Source: Oscillospiraceae bacterium
GTDB taxonomy: Bacteria; Bacillota; Clostridia; Oscillospirales; Ruminococcaceae
Direction of reading: 5' to 3'
DNA: 64,000 bases
Assembly (NCBI GenBank): GCA_015067315.1
Contig: SVMR01000001.1
Span: forward strand, 62,001-126,000
The position numbers were made by a program, and so were the translations under genes. The notes below the pieces were generated by a model. The model did no database searches. It was not told the origin of the DNA and saw only the letters and a list, made by a program, of their open reading frames with translations. Below, piece by piece: positions 13,786-21,471 of the stretch. The stretch's first letter is position 1; every line of letters begins with the position of its first letter.

Positions 13786-15818
13786 TTTCCGAATCTTCCG
13801 CCTTCGGTATATTCAACCGCGAATCCGTAAAGTCCAAAAGCCCTGTCCCTGCTGTCGCAAACAATTCTGAATCCGACCTTGTCGAATTTCTTGATTTTTG
13901 TTTTAAGGGTAATGGTTCTGTAACTGCCGTTTCCGCTCCATGAAAAATCGTTCCAGCTGAATCTGTCCCATGCAAAATAGGAAATCTTACCTTTCCATTC
14001 TTTAAGGATTTTCCAGAATCCGTTTTCTTTTACTTCAAGCCGGACTTCGTTAAGCGGAACCGCCGCCGCCTGTACCGCAACGGTGCGGATAGTCTTGTTC
14101 TTCCAAAAACTTTCCCCGGAAAAATCTGGAACCGTCCAGTAAGCATTGATCGCTCTTCCGTCGTCGGAATATCTTCCTTCGGTGAATCTGAAAACCCTTC
14201 CTTCGCTGTCCCCAAAAAAGAGTTCTCCGCCCTGCTCCCAAAAAATCCTTGCGGAAAAATCCTTCCAAAGATAACATTCATACTGGAAAGTCGAAAGGGG
14301 TTCGCCCCTCTGGTAACTCTTCCTGCTTGTATCAAGAAGAAACATTTTGCCGCCGGTTAAAATAACGTAAAACTGCTTCCATTTCCCGCAAAAAGCCTTT
14401 TCAATATCCTCGGAACAAAGGACCTTGTTGATATAAAAGCTCCTGTTCTGGGTGTATTTCTCGCCGGAAACGTCCTCCGCTGTAACGGCATAAACTCCCC
14501 TCTTTGTAAGAAAAAGCGGTTCCTTTTCCATATAAACAAAAGAATAAGGCGCGGCCGCCTCCTCCCCCTGAAGATGCTTCACAATCGGAAAGCTGACGTT
14601 TCCTTCCTCGTCAACCTTTGCGCTCCTAAGAACAATGCTCCTTCCGTCAAAAGCCGGAGCAATATGCGCCGCAAGATAACCTTCGATAATCGAATAACCG
14701 ACAATTTCGGATTTTGCGCTTCCGATTTCGGAATAATATGTGTCCGGCCAATAAGTCGGGTCGCCTGCCGCGCACCAATGGTCCCTGTTCGGTTCGTCCC
14801 TGTTTCCGCAAAGAAAAATCCTTGTGCTTGTGCCGCCGGAATCGAACGCAATTCCTCTGCCGCAGCGGTTGATTCTCTCCTTGTAGCCTTCAAAAAAAGC
14901 TCCCGCTTCAATAACAAGGTTATCCTGTCCGGTAACGGGTGTTTTGGGAACAGCCTCAAAGAATTCGATTTTTCCCGCTTCTCTGTCAACGGAAAAATCC
15001 TCGTCTTCAAACTTTTCCTGCATTTCGCCCTTTTCGTCCATAACCCATGCTCTTACGTTTCCGAAAAGTTTCCCTTTCGAAAGGCTGAATTTCTTTTCCG
15101 TTCCCGTATCGCAAAGAAAGCTCTCCTTAAAACGGGAAGAAATAAGGTTAAATTCCTCTTTTGCGCTTCCGCCCGGTTCCTGCTCGACGATCATTTTAAT
15201 TTTGATTTCCGAATCCTCTTCCGGCGGGGTTTCAAAAACAATTTTCCCCTCCGAATATGTAAAATCCGTGCTCGTTCCGCCGACTACGACGGAAAGAATC
15301 TCCTTCGGCTCTTCCGGAAGAACAAATCCCGTGCTCGTTCCGTCGCCTTTGAGCACCGTTTCCTTTTCCGCCTCGTCCGCGTTCTTCGAAATGAGCACCG
15401 TCGGAATATATGCGATATCGCAAAGCGGAACAACGTGCTCACCGTCATAACAAAGCGCTTCCTGCCCGTCAAAGATAAAAAGCCTGTTTCCGGTAACTAT
15501 TCCGCAGGATATCTCGTCCGCCATTCCGTCCCAGATTTGCCTTTCCCCATCAAAAAGTGCCTTTCCCGCATGGATAATTCTCTTTTCCCCGAACTGAAAA
15601 CTCCCGTTTATCCTTCCCGGATATTCCCCGAAAATTTCAAAACCCGGTCTTTTAACCGGGTTTCCAAGCAAATCCGGCATCATGTTCGGCGCGTCCGGGC
15701 TTCTTTTTCTGTCAACATCCGCCGGCGCGGACGAAAGGTCGATTCCCGCAAAGGAATTTATTTCAATAACCCTTTTTGCCGGATCCGTTCCCGCCGGAAG
15801 GTTTAAAAGTTTCGGCAT
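13782..15818 (-). CDS. Tail nozzle / DNA-stabilisation protein (P22 gp10-like)
   Basis: A 678-residue protein beginning LPAGTDPAKRVIEINSFAGI then DLSSAPADVDRKRSPDAPNM, the start pattern of beta-propeller-like neck proteins in short-tailed phages (gene set NSFxGVDLSxxPxxVxxxRSxDAPNM). Many Trp/Tyr/Gly-rich strands continue to the end (YFAWDRFSWNDFSWSGNGSY). It would cap the portal channel and hold packaged DNA. Together with the lack of a tape-measure gene it argues for a podovirus-like particle. Confidence 0.72.
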   Translation of the reverse strand: MPKLLNLPAGTDPAKRVIEINSFAGIDLSSAPADVDRKRSPDAPNMMPDLLGNPVKRPGFEIFGEYPGRINGSFQFGEKRIIHAGKALFDGERQIWDGMADEISCGIVTGNRLFIFDGQEALCYDGEHVVPLCDIAYIPTVLISKNADEAEKETVLKGDGTSTGFVLPEEPKEILSVVVGGTSTDFTYSEGKIVFETPPEEDSEIKIKMIVEQEPGGSAKEEFNLISSRFKESFLCDTGTEKKFSLSKGKLFGNVRAWVMDEKGEMQEKFEDEDFSVDREAGKIEFFEAVPKTPVTGQDNLVIEAGAFFEGYKERINRCGRGIAFDSGGTSTRIFLCGNRDEPNRDHWCAAGDPTYWPDTYYSEIGSAKSEIVGYSIIEGYLAAHIAPAFDGRSIVLRSAKVDEEGNVSFPIVKHLQGEEAAAPYSFVYMEKEPLFLTKRGVYAVTAEDVSGEKYTQNRSFYINKVLCSEDIEKAFCGKWKQFYVILTGGKMFLLDTSRKSYQRGEPLSTFQYECYLWKDFSARIFWEQGGELFFGDSEGRVFRFTEGRYSDDGRAINAYWTVPDFSGESFWKNKTIRTVAVQAAAVPLNEVRLEVKENGFWKILKEWKGKISYFAWDRFSWNDFSWSGNGSYRTITLKTKIKKFDKVGFRIVCDSRDRAFGLYGFAVEYTEGGRFGK

Positions 15819-15830
15819 AAAACCACTCCT

Positions 15831-16307
15831 TTATTTATATCTTTCCGTTTCTTCCGCCTTCGCAATTCCAAGAAGATACTGAATCCATTCTTTATTAAAA
15901 TCCCTTTCGTTTTCAAAAAGTTCCTTTCTGCTTTCCGCGCCGATTTCGCCGAGATCTTCCGAATAATCCTCATGAATATCGTTTCTGTTTCCCTGATATT
16001 GCGCCCTGATTTTCGAAATTTCCGTTTCGGCCGCGCCGCCGCTTATTCCCTCCGCCGCAAGCTTTTCCGGAAGCGCCGCTTCCGCCTGCTGCTGAAGAAT
16101 CCAGTTTTCCCGAAGGGCAAAATCCCTTTCCTCCCGGAGCTTTTTTGCTTCGCTTTCATATTGCTCGCGGACTTTTTCCGCATATCTGTTCCGAAGTTCC
16201 GCAATGGCGGTTTCCGCCTTTTCTTCCGCCTTCGGCTTTTCTTCCTTTGCTTTTTCCTCCGTTTTTTTCAAAAAACCGGGTTCAAAAATATTTTTGCTGT
16301 CTTCCAT
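15831..16307 (-). CDS. Coiled-coil phage protein, possible internal or ejection protein
   Basis: A 158-residue, very charged, almost wholly helical protein (KKTEEKAKEEKPKAEEKAET; SEAKKLREERDFALRENWIL; YSEDLGEIGAESRKELFENE). No known family. Between capsid and nozzle genes it could be an internal virion or ejection protein, or a second assembly factor. The middle carries a Gly-rich hinge (AEGISGGAAETE). Confidence 0.5.
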   Translation of the reverse strand: MEDSKNIFEPGFLKKTEEKAKEEKPKAEEKAETAIAELRNRYAEKVREQYESEAKKLREERDFALRENWILQQQAEAALPEKLAAEGISGGAAETEISKIRAQYQGNRNDIHEDYSEDLGEIGAESRKELFENERDFNKEWIQYLLGIAKAEETERYK

Positions 16308-16403
16308 TTTAAAAAAAATCTCTCCTTCCGAAAAAAACTAATCTCCGCCCGCTTTTTAACCGGAGGGCAGAAAAATTTATCCGCCCCCCGATTAAAATTT
16401 TAT

Positions 16404-17483
16404 TCAGGCAACGGTTCTTTTTTCGTCAACCGCAACTGCGGAAGTAAAAAGTTCGTCGCTGAAAGCAACAGCCTTTGCGCAACAGCTGCCTTCGGAAAGG
16501 GAAACGCTGCCGCCGCTGGTGGTTTCAACGGCAGTATCGCTGAATCTGGGGTCGGTACCGTCGGTTGTAACGCGGATTTTGTTTGCGCCCGCGGAAGTTA
16601 CAACAAGATTTTTTCCGGAAAGGGCAAATTCCGGAACAACCTGAACCTTTTCGCCCTCAACGGCAGCATAAACGCCGTCGCATTTCGCGCCGATTACAAA
16701 AGCGTCATAGATAAATCTGCCTTCAATAAGCGCGCCGTTGATGCCCGCAGGATTTTCCTTGATAAAATAATCCTGAACCTTCTTCGGCTGAAGGACGGAA
16801 TTTTTATAAACGATGAGGAAATAGCATCTGTTTTCGCCTTTCATAAGATAATCGTCCGGAACGGTAACAACCTGCGCGCCCATAAAAGTGCCCACAGCGC
16901 CTTTAACAAGAGCTTCCTTCGCAAGCGCCTCAACTCCGATAAACTGTTTTGAAAGTCGGAGCATTCCGAACCAGCTCCAGCCGATGAAAATATATCTGCC
17001 CTCTGCCGGGACTTTTTTGTTGCCCATTTTAACCATTCCGTCGGAAATCATTTTAACAACGGTTTCTTCGTTAGGTTCTTCCGCAACGGGTTCAACGGTA
17101 CCCGCGTAATCGACGAATTTTCGGAGAGCATATTTATCCATTTCGGGAATTGCCTGCTCGCTCATCTCAATATTAAGAATTTTCGAAGCTTCCTTTGCGC
17201 CCATCTGTTCGGCGTTGTTTCCCTTATCGACGGTGATTGAAAAAGATCTGTCCCTTTCAACAATCATGTCCTGAACGGTGTCCTGGGCCTCCTTGGGTTC
17301 GCCGTAACGGTTGGTTCCGCTGCGTTTGTAATCGTTCAGTTCCTGGGAAACCGCGGTGTAAACCTTAAGGTTTTTAACCCCGGTGAATTCATAGTCCTTG
17401 CAGGCGATTCCGTCAACAAAAGATTTCTGGGTAAAAGCCTGCGCAAGTTCGTTTGCATATTTGCTTGCAAGATTAACTGCCAT
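16404..17483 (-). CDS. Major capsid protein with added C-terminal domain
   Basis: A 359-residue capsid protein. Residues 1-280 follow the pattern of capsid proteins of Firmicutes phages (AVNLASKYANELAQAFTQKS start; KRSGTNRYGEPKEAQDTVQD; RSFSITVDKGNNAEQMGAKE), consistent with an HK97-like fold. The last 75 residues form a separate beta domain with KIRVTTDGTDPRFSDTAV, like a chitobiase C-terminal/Ig-type module, which could be displayed on the shell. A weak GC-rich hairpin lies downstream. The upstream scaffold and terminase genes support the call. Confidence 0.85.
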   Translation of the reverse strand: MAVNLASKYANELAQAFTQKSFVDGIACKDYEFTGVKNLKVYTAVSQELNDYKRSGTNRYGEPKEAQDTVQDMIVERDRSFSITVDKGNNAEQMGAKEASKILNIEMSEQAIPEMDKYALRKFVDYAGTVEPVAEEPNEETVVKMISDGMVKMGNKKVPAEGRYIFIGWSWFGMLRLSKQFIGVEALAKEALVKGAVGTFMGAQVVTVPDDYLMKGENRCYFLIVYKNSVLQPKKVQDYFIKENPAGINGALIEGRFIYDAFVIGAKCDGVYAAVEGEKVQVVPEFALSGKNLVVTSAGANKIRVTTDGTDPRFSDTAVETTSGGSVSLSEGSCCAKAVAFSDELFTSAVAVDEKRTVA

Positions 17484-17523
17484 AATTAATAATTTCTCCT
17501 TTCAAAATTAACCGTTTTAAAAA

Positions 17524-18141
17524 TCAATATTCTTTAAAAAGTCCTTCCGCAAATTCGTCGATTCCGAAAATTCCCGCGGCGGAAACCGCGCTTCCCGGAC
17601 CGAATTCCTTTGCGTGTTTTTTCTGTTCTTCCTTTTCTTTTTCGTTTAGGAGTTTTTCAACTTCCTCCGAAAGCTTTTTCTTTTCCTCAACCGCCCTGTA
17701 TTTTTCAAAAGCGGTTTCAAGAGGAATTCCCCCTTCCCATTCATCAATAACGCTGTTCGCAAGGGTGCGAAGCGCCTCCTCCGAATGTTTAAGGATGAAT
17801 TCGTCAAGTTCAAGAAGCTTTTCCCTGCTTTTGTCCTCTTTCTTTTCTTCCTTCGGCTTTTTTGCTTCCTTTCTGAATTTCGCAAGTTCCTTTGCGGTTT
17901 CCCTGTTCATTCCCGGGTTTCCAAAAAGAATCTCCCGAACAGCTTTTTCCGTTTCCGCTTTTTCAAGCGCCCAAAGAATCTCGTTTTTCATCTCCTCTTT
18001 CGAAATTCCGCGGATTTTCGCAAGCTTTTCAAAAATCTCCGAATATTCGTCCTTCTTTTCTTCGTTTTCGGTTTTTTCTTTTTCCTTGTTTTCCGCCTCT
18101 TCAAGAAGCTCCGAAACAAAAACCTTTTCTTCCTTTTCCAT
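17524..18141 (-). CDS. Capsid scaffolding protein
   Basis: A 205-residue, highly charged protein with long coiled coil (Lys/Glu-rich from residue 5 to 175) and a C-terminal helix-turn segment (VSAAGIFGIDEFAEGLFKEY). This is the standard make-up of phage scaffolds, which template procapsid assembly and then leave. It directly precedes the capsid gene. Confidence 0.8.
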   Translation of the reverse strand: MEKEEKVFVSELLEEAENKEKEKTENEEKKDEYSEIFEKLAKIRGISKEEMKNEILWALEKAETEKAVREILFGNPGMNRETAKELAKFRKEAKKPKEEKKEDKSREKLLELDEFILKHSEEALRTLANSVIDEWEGGIPLETAFEKYRAVEEKKKLSEEVEKLLNEKEKEEQKKHAKEFGPGSAVSAAGIFGIDEFAEGLFKEY

Positions 18142-18182
18142 TTTCTCTTCCTTTCTCTAAAAAAACTCTCTCCCGAAAGGGT

Positions 18183-19523
18183 TTATCCGCAAGCACCGAA
18201 TCCCATAAAATTCTCAACCCCTTCGTCATATTCCGTCCTTTCTTCGCCGAAGGAAATTCCGGTTTCAACAGGCCTTGCCGCCGCCCAATAACGCAAAGCG
18301 TCCGCCGCATGGGTGTATTCGTGAACTTTATCCCCCACGTCATTCGGGTTCCTGCTGTCAAAACAAAGCGCCGGAAGGGTTCTTATAACCTCCGTGCAGT
18401 TCGCAAAAATCCGGAGCCTCGGCTTTCTTTCCCCGAATTCATCGATCCTCGGATGCAGCCATTCTTTAAGGCAGTACCAACCCTGGATCCTGTCGTTGCT
18501 CGCCCTGAAAAGCAAAATTCCGTAATCAAGAAAAATTTCCGCAACGCTTTTTCCCGTGTCCTGGCGGCGGTTCCACATATCCGGCGGCGCAATATAAATT
18601 TCCGGAACGTCATTCCCCTGGGTTTCCAAAATTTTCTTTGCCGCTTCGCTGATAATTAATCCGCTCTGATAAATTTCCCGGTAAACAAAAGCGTTTCCGA
18701 AGGAATCCGCCGCAATCCAATATCCCGCAAGCATATCAAGTCCGTAGTCCATAACAAAAAATCTTCGCCAATCCTTCGGAATCTCAAAAGGTTCAACAAC
18801 ATGAAGCTCCCTTCTCCATTCGGAAAAATACTGTCCTTCGTTCGTGTCCCAATCCCCGTCAAGAAGCTGCCTTCGGTCTTTTTCCGAAAGATTCCGGAGC
18901 CTTTTAACGTAATCCGGGTCGTTTTTTACCAATGCCCTGTTTTCAAAAACCGTCGCAGGAATAAAAAGCCTTTTTCCGCTTTCCGTTTCGTGAATTTTTC
19001 CCGGTTCCCCGATATCAATAAATCTTGCCTTGACCCAGCCGTGACCGATTCCTCCCGGGTTTGTGGAACTTTTCATCGCCCTCGGAAAACTGTTCGTTCC
19101 CCTAAGTCTCGACATAAGATAAAGATACATCTGCTCCGTAAAATGGGTGAGCTCATCGAATCTTATAACGTCATATTCCGCCGACTGATACCGGTAAACG
19201 TCCGTTTCGCTGTCGCAATAACCGAAATCAATGACCGAATCGTTCAGAAAAGTTCCCGTATGTTTTGATTCAGAATATCTGTAAATTTCCTTCGGAAAAA
19301 GTTCAAGCGAAACCCTGATAAGGCTTTTTTCAAGTTCCGGCAAAGTTCTTCGAAGAATAAGCTGCCTGCTTTTCGGATATTTCATGGCGTAAACAAGCGC
19401 GTCGCAAAGCTGTCCATAGCTTTTTCCGCCGCCGGCCGCTCCGCCGTAAAGAATCTCGTCTGCCTTTCCGGTAGATTCAAGAAATTCCATCTGCTTCGGA
19501 AAAACCTTAATCTCAGTCCTCAT
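18183..19523 (-). CDS. Terminase large subunit
   Basis: A 446-residue packaging motor. Walker A GGAAGGGKS (residues 27-35), Walker B DVIRFDEL (Asp123/Glu124), coupling motif STNPGG (153-158), and a C-terminal RNase H-like nuclease with FVMDYGLDM (Asp259), IAPPDMWNRR and HAADALRYW. All key residues are present, so it should be active: ATP-driven DNA translocation and cutting of phage concatemers. It overlaps the small subunit by 11 bases. Confidence 0.95.
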   Translation of the reverse strand: MRTEIKVFPKQMEFLESTGKADEILYGGAAGGGKSYGQLCDALVYAMKYPKSRQLILRRTLPELEKSLIRVSLELFPKEIYRYSESKHTGTFLNDSVIDFGYCDSETDVYRYQSAEYDVIRFDELTHFTEQMYLYLMSRLRGTNSFPRAMKSSTNPGGIGHGWVKARFIDIGEPGKIHETESGKRLFIPATVFENRALVKNDPDYVKRLRNLSEKDRRQLLDGDWDTNEGQYFSEWRRELHVVEPFEIPKDWRRFFVMDYGLDMLAGYWIAADSFGNAFVYREIYQSGLIISEAAKKILETQGNDVPEIYIAPPDMWNRRQDTGKSVAEIFLDYGILLFRASNDRIQGWYCLKEWLHPRIDEFGERKPRLRIFANCTEVIRTLPALCFDSRNPNDVGDKVHEYTHAADALRYWAAARPVETGISFGEERTEYDEGVENFMGFGACG

Positions 19524-19962
19524 CCGAATCCACCTTCACTATAATTTCAAAATTTTCCTTTTTCCGTTCCTTTTCGCCTTCCTTTTCCGAAAGCATCCCG
19601 CCGATTTTCGCAATAAATTCAAGGCATTTCATCGCAATTTTATCGTCGAACTGATATTCCCCCGTCGCAACGTATTCTTTAAGCTCCTTGTCCCAGATTT
19701 CAACCGGCTTTGCCTGAACGGCTCTTTCATACATCTCCCAAAGCTCCCGGATAACTCTGTTCCTGTTGTCAAAAAGTCCTTTCCGGACATATTCCGCCTG
19801 AAGCTCACAGATCCTTGAAACAACCTTTTCCTTTTTAAGAAGCTGATAACTGTAAGATTTTGCTCCGGAAGAAGAATATCCCGCCCGGATCGCCGCCCTT
19901 ACCGGATTGTAATCGACGATATATTCCTCACAAAATCTTTCCATCTTTCCTTCAAGCGCCAT
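19513..19962 (-). CDS. Terminase small subunit
   Basis: A 149-residue DNA-recognition subunit. The N-terminal part matches the Terminase_2 family (ERFCEEYIVDYNPVRAAIRA then GYSSSGAKSYSYQLLKKEKV), a helix-turn-helix that binds the packaging site. The C-terminus is acidic. AAGGAGG lies 11 bases before the ATG. It is the first gene of the leftward operon, 320 bases after the promoter. Confidence 0.88.
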   Translation of the reverse strand: MALEGKMERFCEEYIVDYNPVRAAIRAGYSSSGAKSYSYQLLKKEKVVSRICELQAEYVRKGLFDNRNRVIRELWEMYERAVQAKPVEIWDKELKEYVATGEYQFDDKIAMKCLEFIAKIGGMLSEKEGEKERKKENFEIIVKVDSDED

Positions 19963-20034
19963 TTTAAAAGGAACCTCCTTCCCTTCCTAAATTTCTTTTT
20001 TCATTGCAACCACTTCCGTTCCGCCTGTTTTATT

Positions 20035-20049
20035 AGCACGATTTGTGTT
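20035..20049. promoter_or_regulatory. Operator-like palindrome E
   Basis: AGCACGATTTGTGTT, about 75 bases upstream of the small-terminase start, in the leader of the late transcript. Confidence 0.5.
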
Positions 20050-20262
20050 ATTTATTCTTAAAAGACACCTCTCCAAAAAATGCTCCCGATAATATGAGCA
20101 AAAGCTGCTCCTGCCTGAAATCCTTCGGTTAAAACCAAAAACGGAGTCCTCTTTCTGTAAAATGCATCCGTATCCGCGTTTTTAAAAAGCAAAACAAAAC
20201 TCTGCCGGCCTGTTTTTCGTTTTGCCCGGTTTTGCTGCCTCAAAAAAACGCTCCAAACAAAC

Positions 20263-20277
20263 AACACGTTTCGTGCA
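20263..20277. promoter_or_regulatory. Operator-like palindrome F at the late-promoter start point
   Basis: AACACGTTTCGTGCA, just downstream of the leftward -10, where bound repressor would cover the transcription start. Confidence 0.68.
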
Positions 20278-20283
20278 ATTCGT

Positions 20284-20312
20284 ACTATATCACCGAATCC
20301 GCAGTTTGTCAA
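20284..20312 (-). promoter_or_regulatory. Leftward prophage promoter
   Basis: On the minus strand TTGACA (20307-20312), 17 bases, TATAGT (20284-20289): near consensus. Palindrome G overlaps the -35 and palindrome F the start point. It should drive the terminase-to-lysis operon and be shut by CI. The 320-base leader from here to the terminase gene holds no convincing gene. Confidence 0.85.
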
Positions 20313-20325
20313 CACGATATGTGCG
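20311..20325. promoter_or_regulatory. Operator-like palindrome G at the late-promoter -35
   Basis: AACACGATATGTGCG overlapping the -35 element of the leftward promoter. Confidence 0.68.
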
Positions 20326-20343
20326 ACATTTTCGCACCAACGC

Positions 20344-20371
20344 TTGACATTTTCACAAAATGTGGTATTAT
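20344..20371 (+). promoter_or_regulatory. Promoter of the CI repressor gene
   Basis: TTGACA (20344-20349), 16 bases, TATTAT (20366-20371). A variant palindrome (H) fills the spacer, so the repressor probably controls its own synthesis. Confidence 0.82.
20352..20366. promoter_or_regulatory. Operator-like palindrome H inside the CI promoter
   Basis: TTCACAAAATGTGGT, the most divergent copy, between -35 and -10 of the CI gene. Weaker binding here than at F and G would let CI be made until it reaches a set level. Confidence 0.55.
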
Positions 20372-20404
20372 TGTCTTATCAAAACAAAAAAGGAGTTTTA
20401 AAAA

Positions 20405-21016
20405 ATGTCCGAATTCAGCAAAGTCTTCAAAAACCTCCGGAAGGATAATAATCTTACCCAATCGGAACTGGCAAAAAAACTCGGCGTTGCAACAAGCACC
20501 GTCGGAATGTATGAAAGGGCCCAGCGTGAACCGGATTTTGAAACCCTTGAAAAAATCGCGAACTGCTTCGGCGTAAATATGAACACCCTTCTCGGAACAA
20601 ATTCCGAAAAAAATTCCCTTTCCGGAACAAAAATTCCCGTTCTCGGAAAAGTCGCCGCCGGAATTCCCATAACCGCCGTCGAAAATATCCTCGATTACGA
20701 GGAAATCTCTTCCGAAACCGCCGCCTCCGGCGAATTTGTCGCCTTAAAAATCCAAGGCAGCAGCATGGAACCGAGAATGTATGACGGCGACGTTGTAATC
20801 GTCCGGGTCCAAAGCAACGTTGAAAACGGCGAAGTCGCGGTTGTAATGGTGGACGGAAGCGAAGCAACCGTAAAAAAAGTCCAGTTCCACCCCAACGGAA
20901 TTTTCCTGAAGCCCTTCAACCCTTCCTATGACCCGATTTTCTATTCCAACGAGGAAATCGAAAAACTCCCGGTCAGAATTTTCGGAAAAGTCGTCGAATG
21001 CCGCCAGAAATACTGA
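20405..21016 (+). CDS. CI/LexA-like phage repressor (HTH + S24 peptidase)
   Basis: A 203-residue repressor. Residues 5-62 form an HTH_3 DNA-binding domain (LTQSELAKKLGVATSTVGMY); residues 75-203 form a LexA-type domain with an Ala85-Gly86 cleavage site (KVAAGIP), catalytic Ser120 (GSSMEP) and Lys157 (ATVKK). It should dimerise on the AACAC-N5-GTGTT sites, keep the leftward operon silent, and cleave itself when RecA filaments form after DNA damage. AAAGGAG precedes the ATG. It is the only rightward phage gene and the only regulatory gene seen. Confidence 0.92.
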   Translation: MSEFSKVFKNLRKDNNLTQSELAKKLGVATSTVGMYERAQREPDFETLEKIANCFGVNMNTLLGTNSEKNSLSGTKIPVLGKVAAGIPITAVENILDYEEISSETAASGEFVALKIQGSSMEPRMYDGDVVIVRVQSNVENGEVAVVMVDGSEATVKKVQFHPNGIFLKPFNPSYDPIFYSNEEIEKLPVRIFGKVVECRQKY

Positions 21017-21111
21017 TTCTCCAAAGCCTTCCCCTTGCGCCGGATTAGGTTTTTCTCCGCCGGTTTTCCGCAATTTTAAAAGCCCGCCATAAAATTGCGT
21101 TATAAAACATT

Positions 21112-21149
21112 GAAACCGACCTGTGGTTACTGCCATCGGTCGGTTTTTT
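21112..21149 (+). terminator. Hairpin terminator after the CI gene
   Basis: AACCGACC pairs with GGTCGGTT and is followed by TTTT. Sequence around it looks like part of a host interspersed repeat rather than phage DNA, so the prophage probably ends between 21,017 and 21,112. Confidence 0.7.
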
Positions 21150-21164
21150 GCGTCCTGCTTCGGC

Positions 21165-21285
21165 GCGGCAATGCTCCTGGCTCTCCCTTTGGGAGAGCTG
21201 GCACGCCGGAGGCGTGACTGAGAGGGTGTTTCCCTCTCCGCCACTTCGGGCACCTCTCCCAAAGGGATAGGCAGAAACATGCAGA
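21165..21285. repeat. REP-like interspersed palindromic element
   Basis: A complex imperfect palindrome: CTCTCCCTTTGGGAGAG, then GGCACGCCGGAGGCGTG, CTGAGAGGGTGTTTCCCTC, and finally CACCTCTCCCAAAGGG, which pairs back to the first arm. It has no coding potential. Similar GGGAGAG/CCCAAAGGG elements are scattered through Clostridia genomes in my recollection. With the neighbouring AGTCCCG/CGGGACT hairpin (21,305-21,331) it fills the 455-base gap between CI and the next gene. Confidence 0.65.
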
Positions 21286-21387
21286 AAATCTGTTAATATA
21301 AAAAAGTCCCGACAGACAATATGGCGGGACTATAACTGTTTTAAAAAACGTGAAAAACGGCGGGCCTTTTTTGGTACATTTTTGTCC

Positions 21388-21416
21388 TTGACACATTTCC
21401 TTTTATATTATAAAAT
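21388..21416 (+). promoter_or_regulatory. Promoter of the radical SAM / DNA-metabolism operon
   Basis: TTGACA, 17 bases, TAAAAT; the start point is about 45 bases before the GTG start codon. Confidence 0.82.
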
Positions 21417-21471
21417 AGAATTCTAAAAAGAACATTTGTTCGCTATCGTTTTAAAAAAGGGAAGTGTTTTT

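Noticed and set aside
14574..15806. A 410-codon plus-strand frame opposite the nozzle gene
   Set aside because: Composition is that of reverse-complemented coding DNA; no ribosome site and no family pattern.
20058..20315. An 85-codon minus-strand frame between CI and the small terminase
   Set aside because: Its first codons overlap the -35 and -10 of the leftward promoter, so most of the start lies upstream of the transcription start; no ribosome site.
20331..20343. A further operator-like site (TTCGCACCAACGC) between the divergent promoters
   Set aside because: Only one half matches the palindrome; the symmetric half is missing.
2119..21112. Attachment sites (direct repeats) at the two prophage ends
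   Set aside because: No shared direct repeat of useful length could be found by eye between the two border regions.
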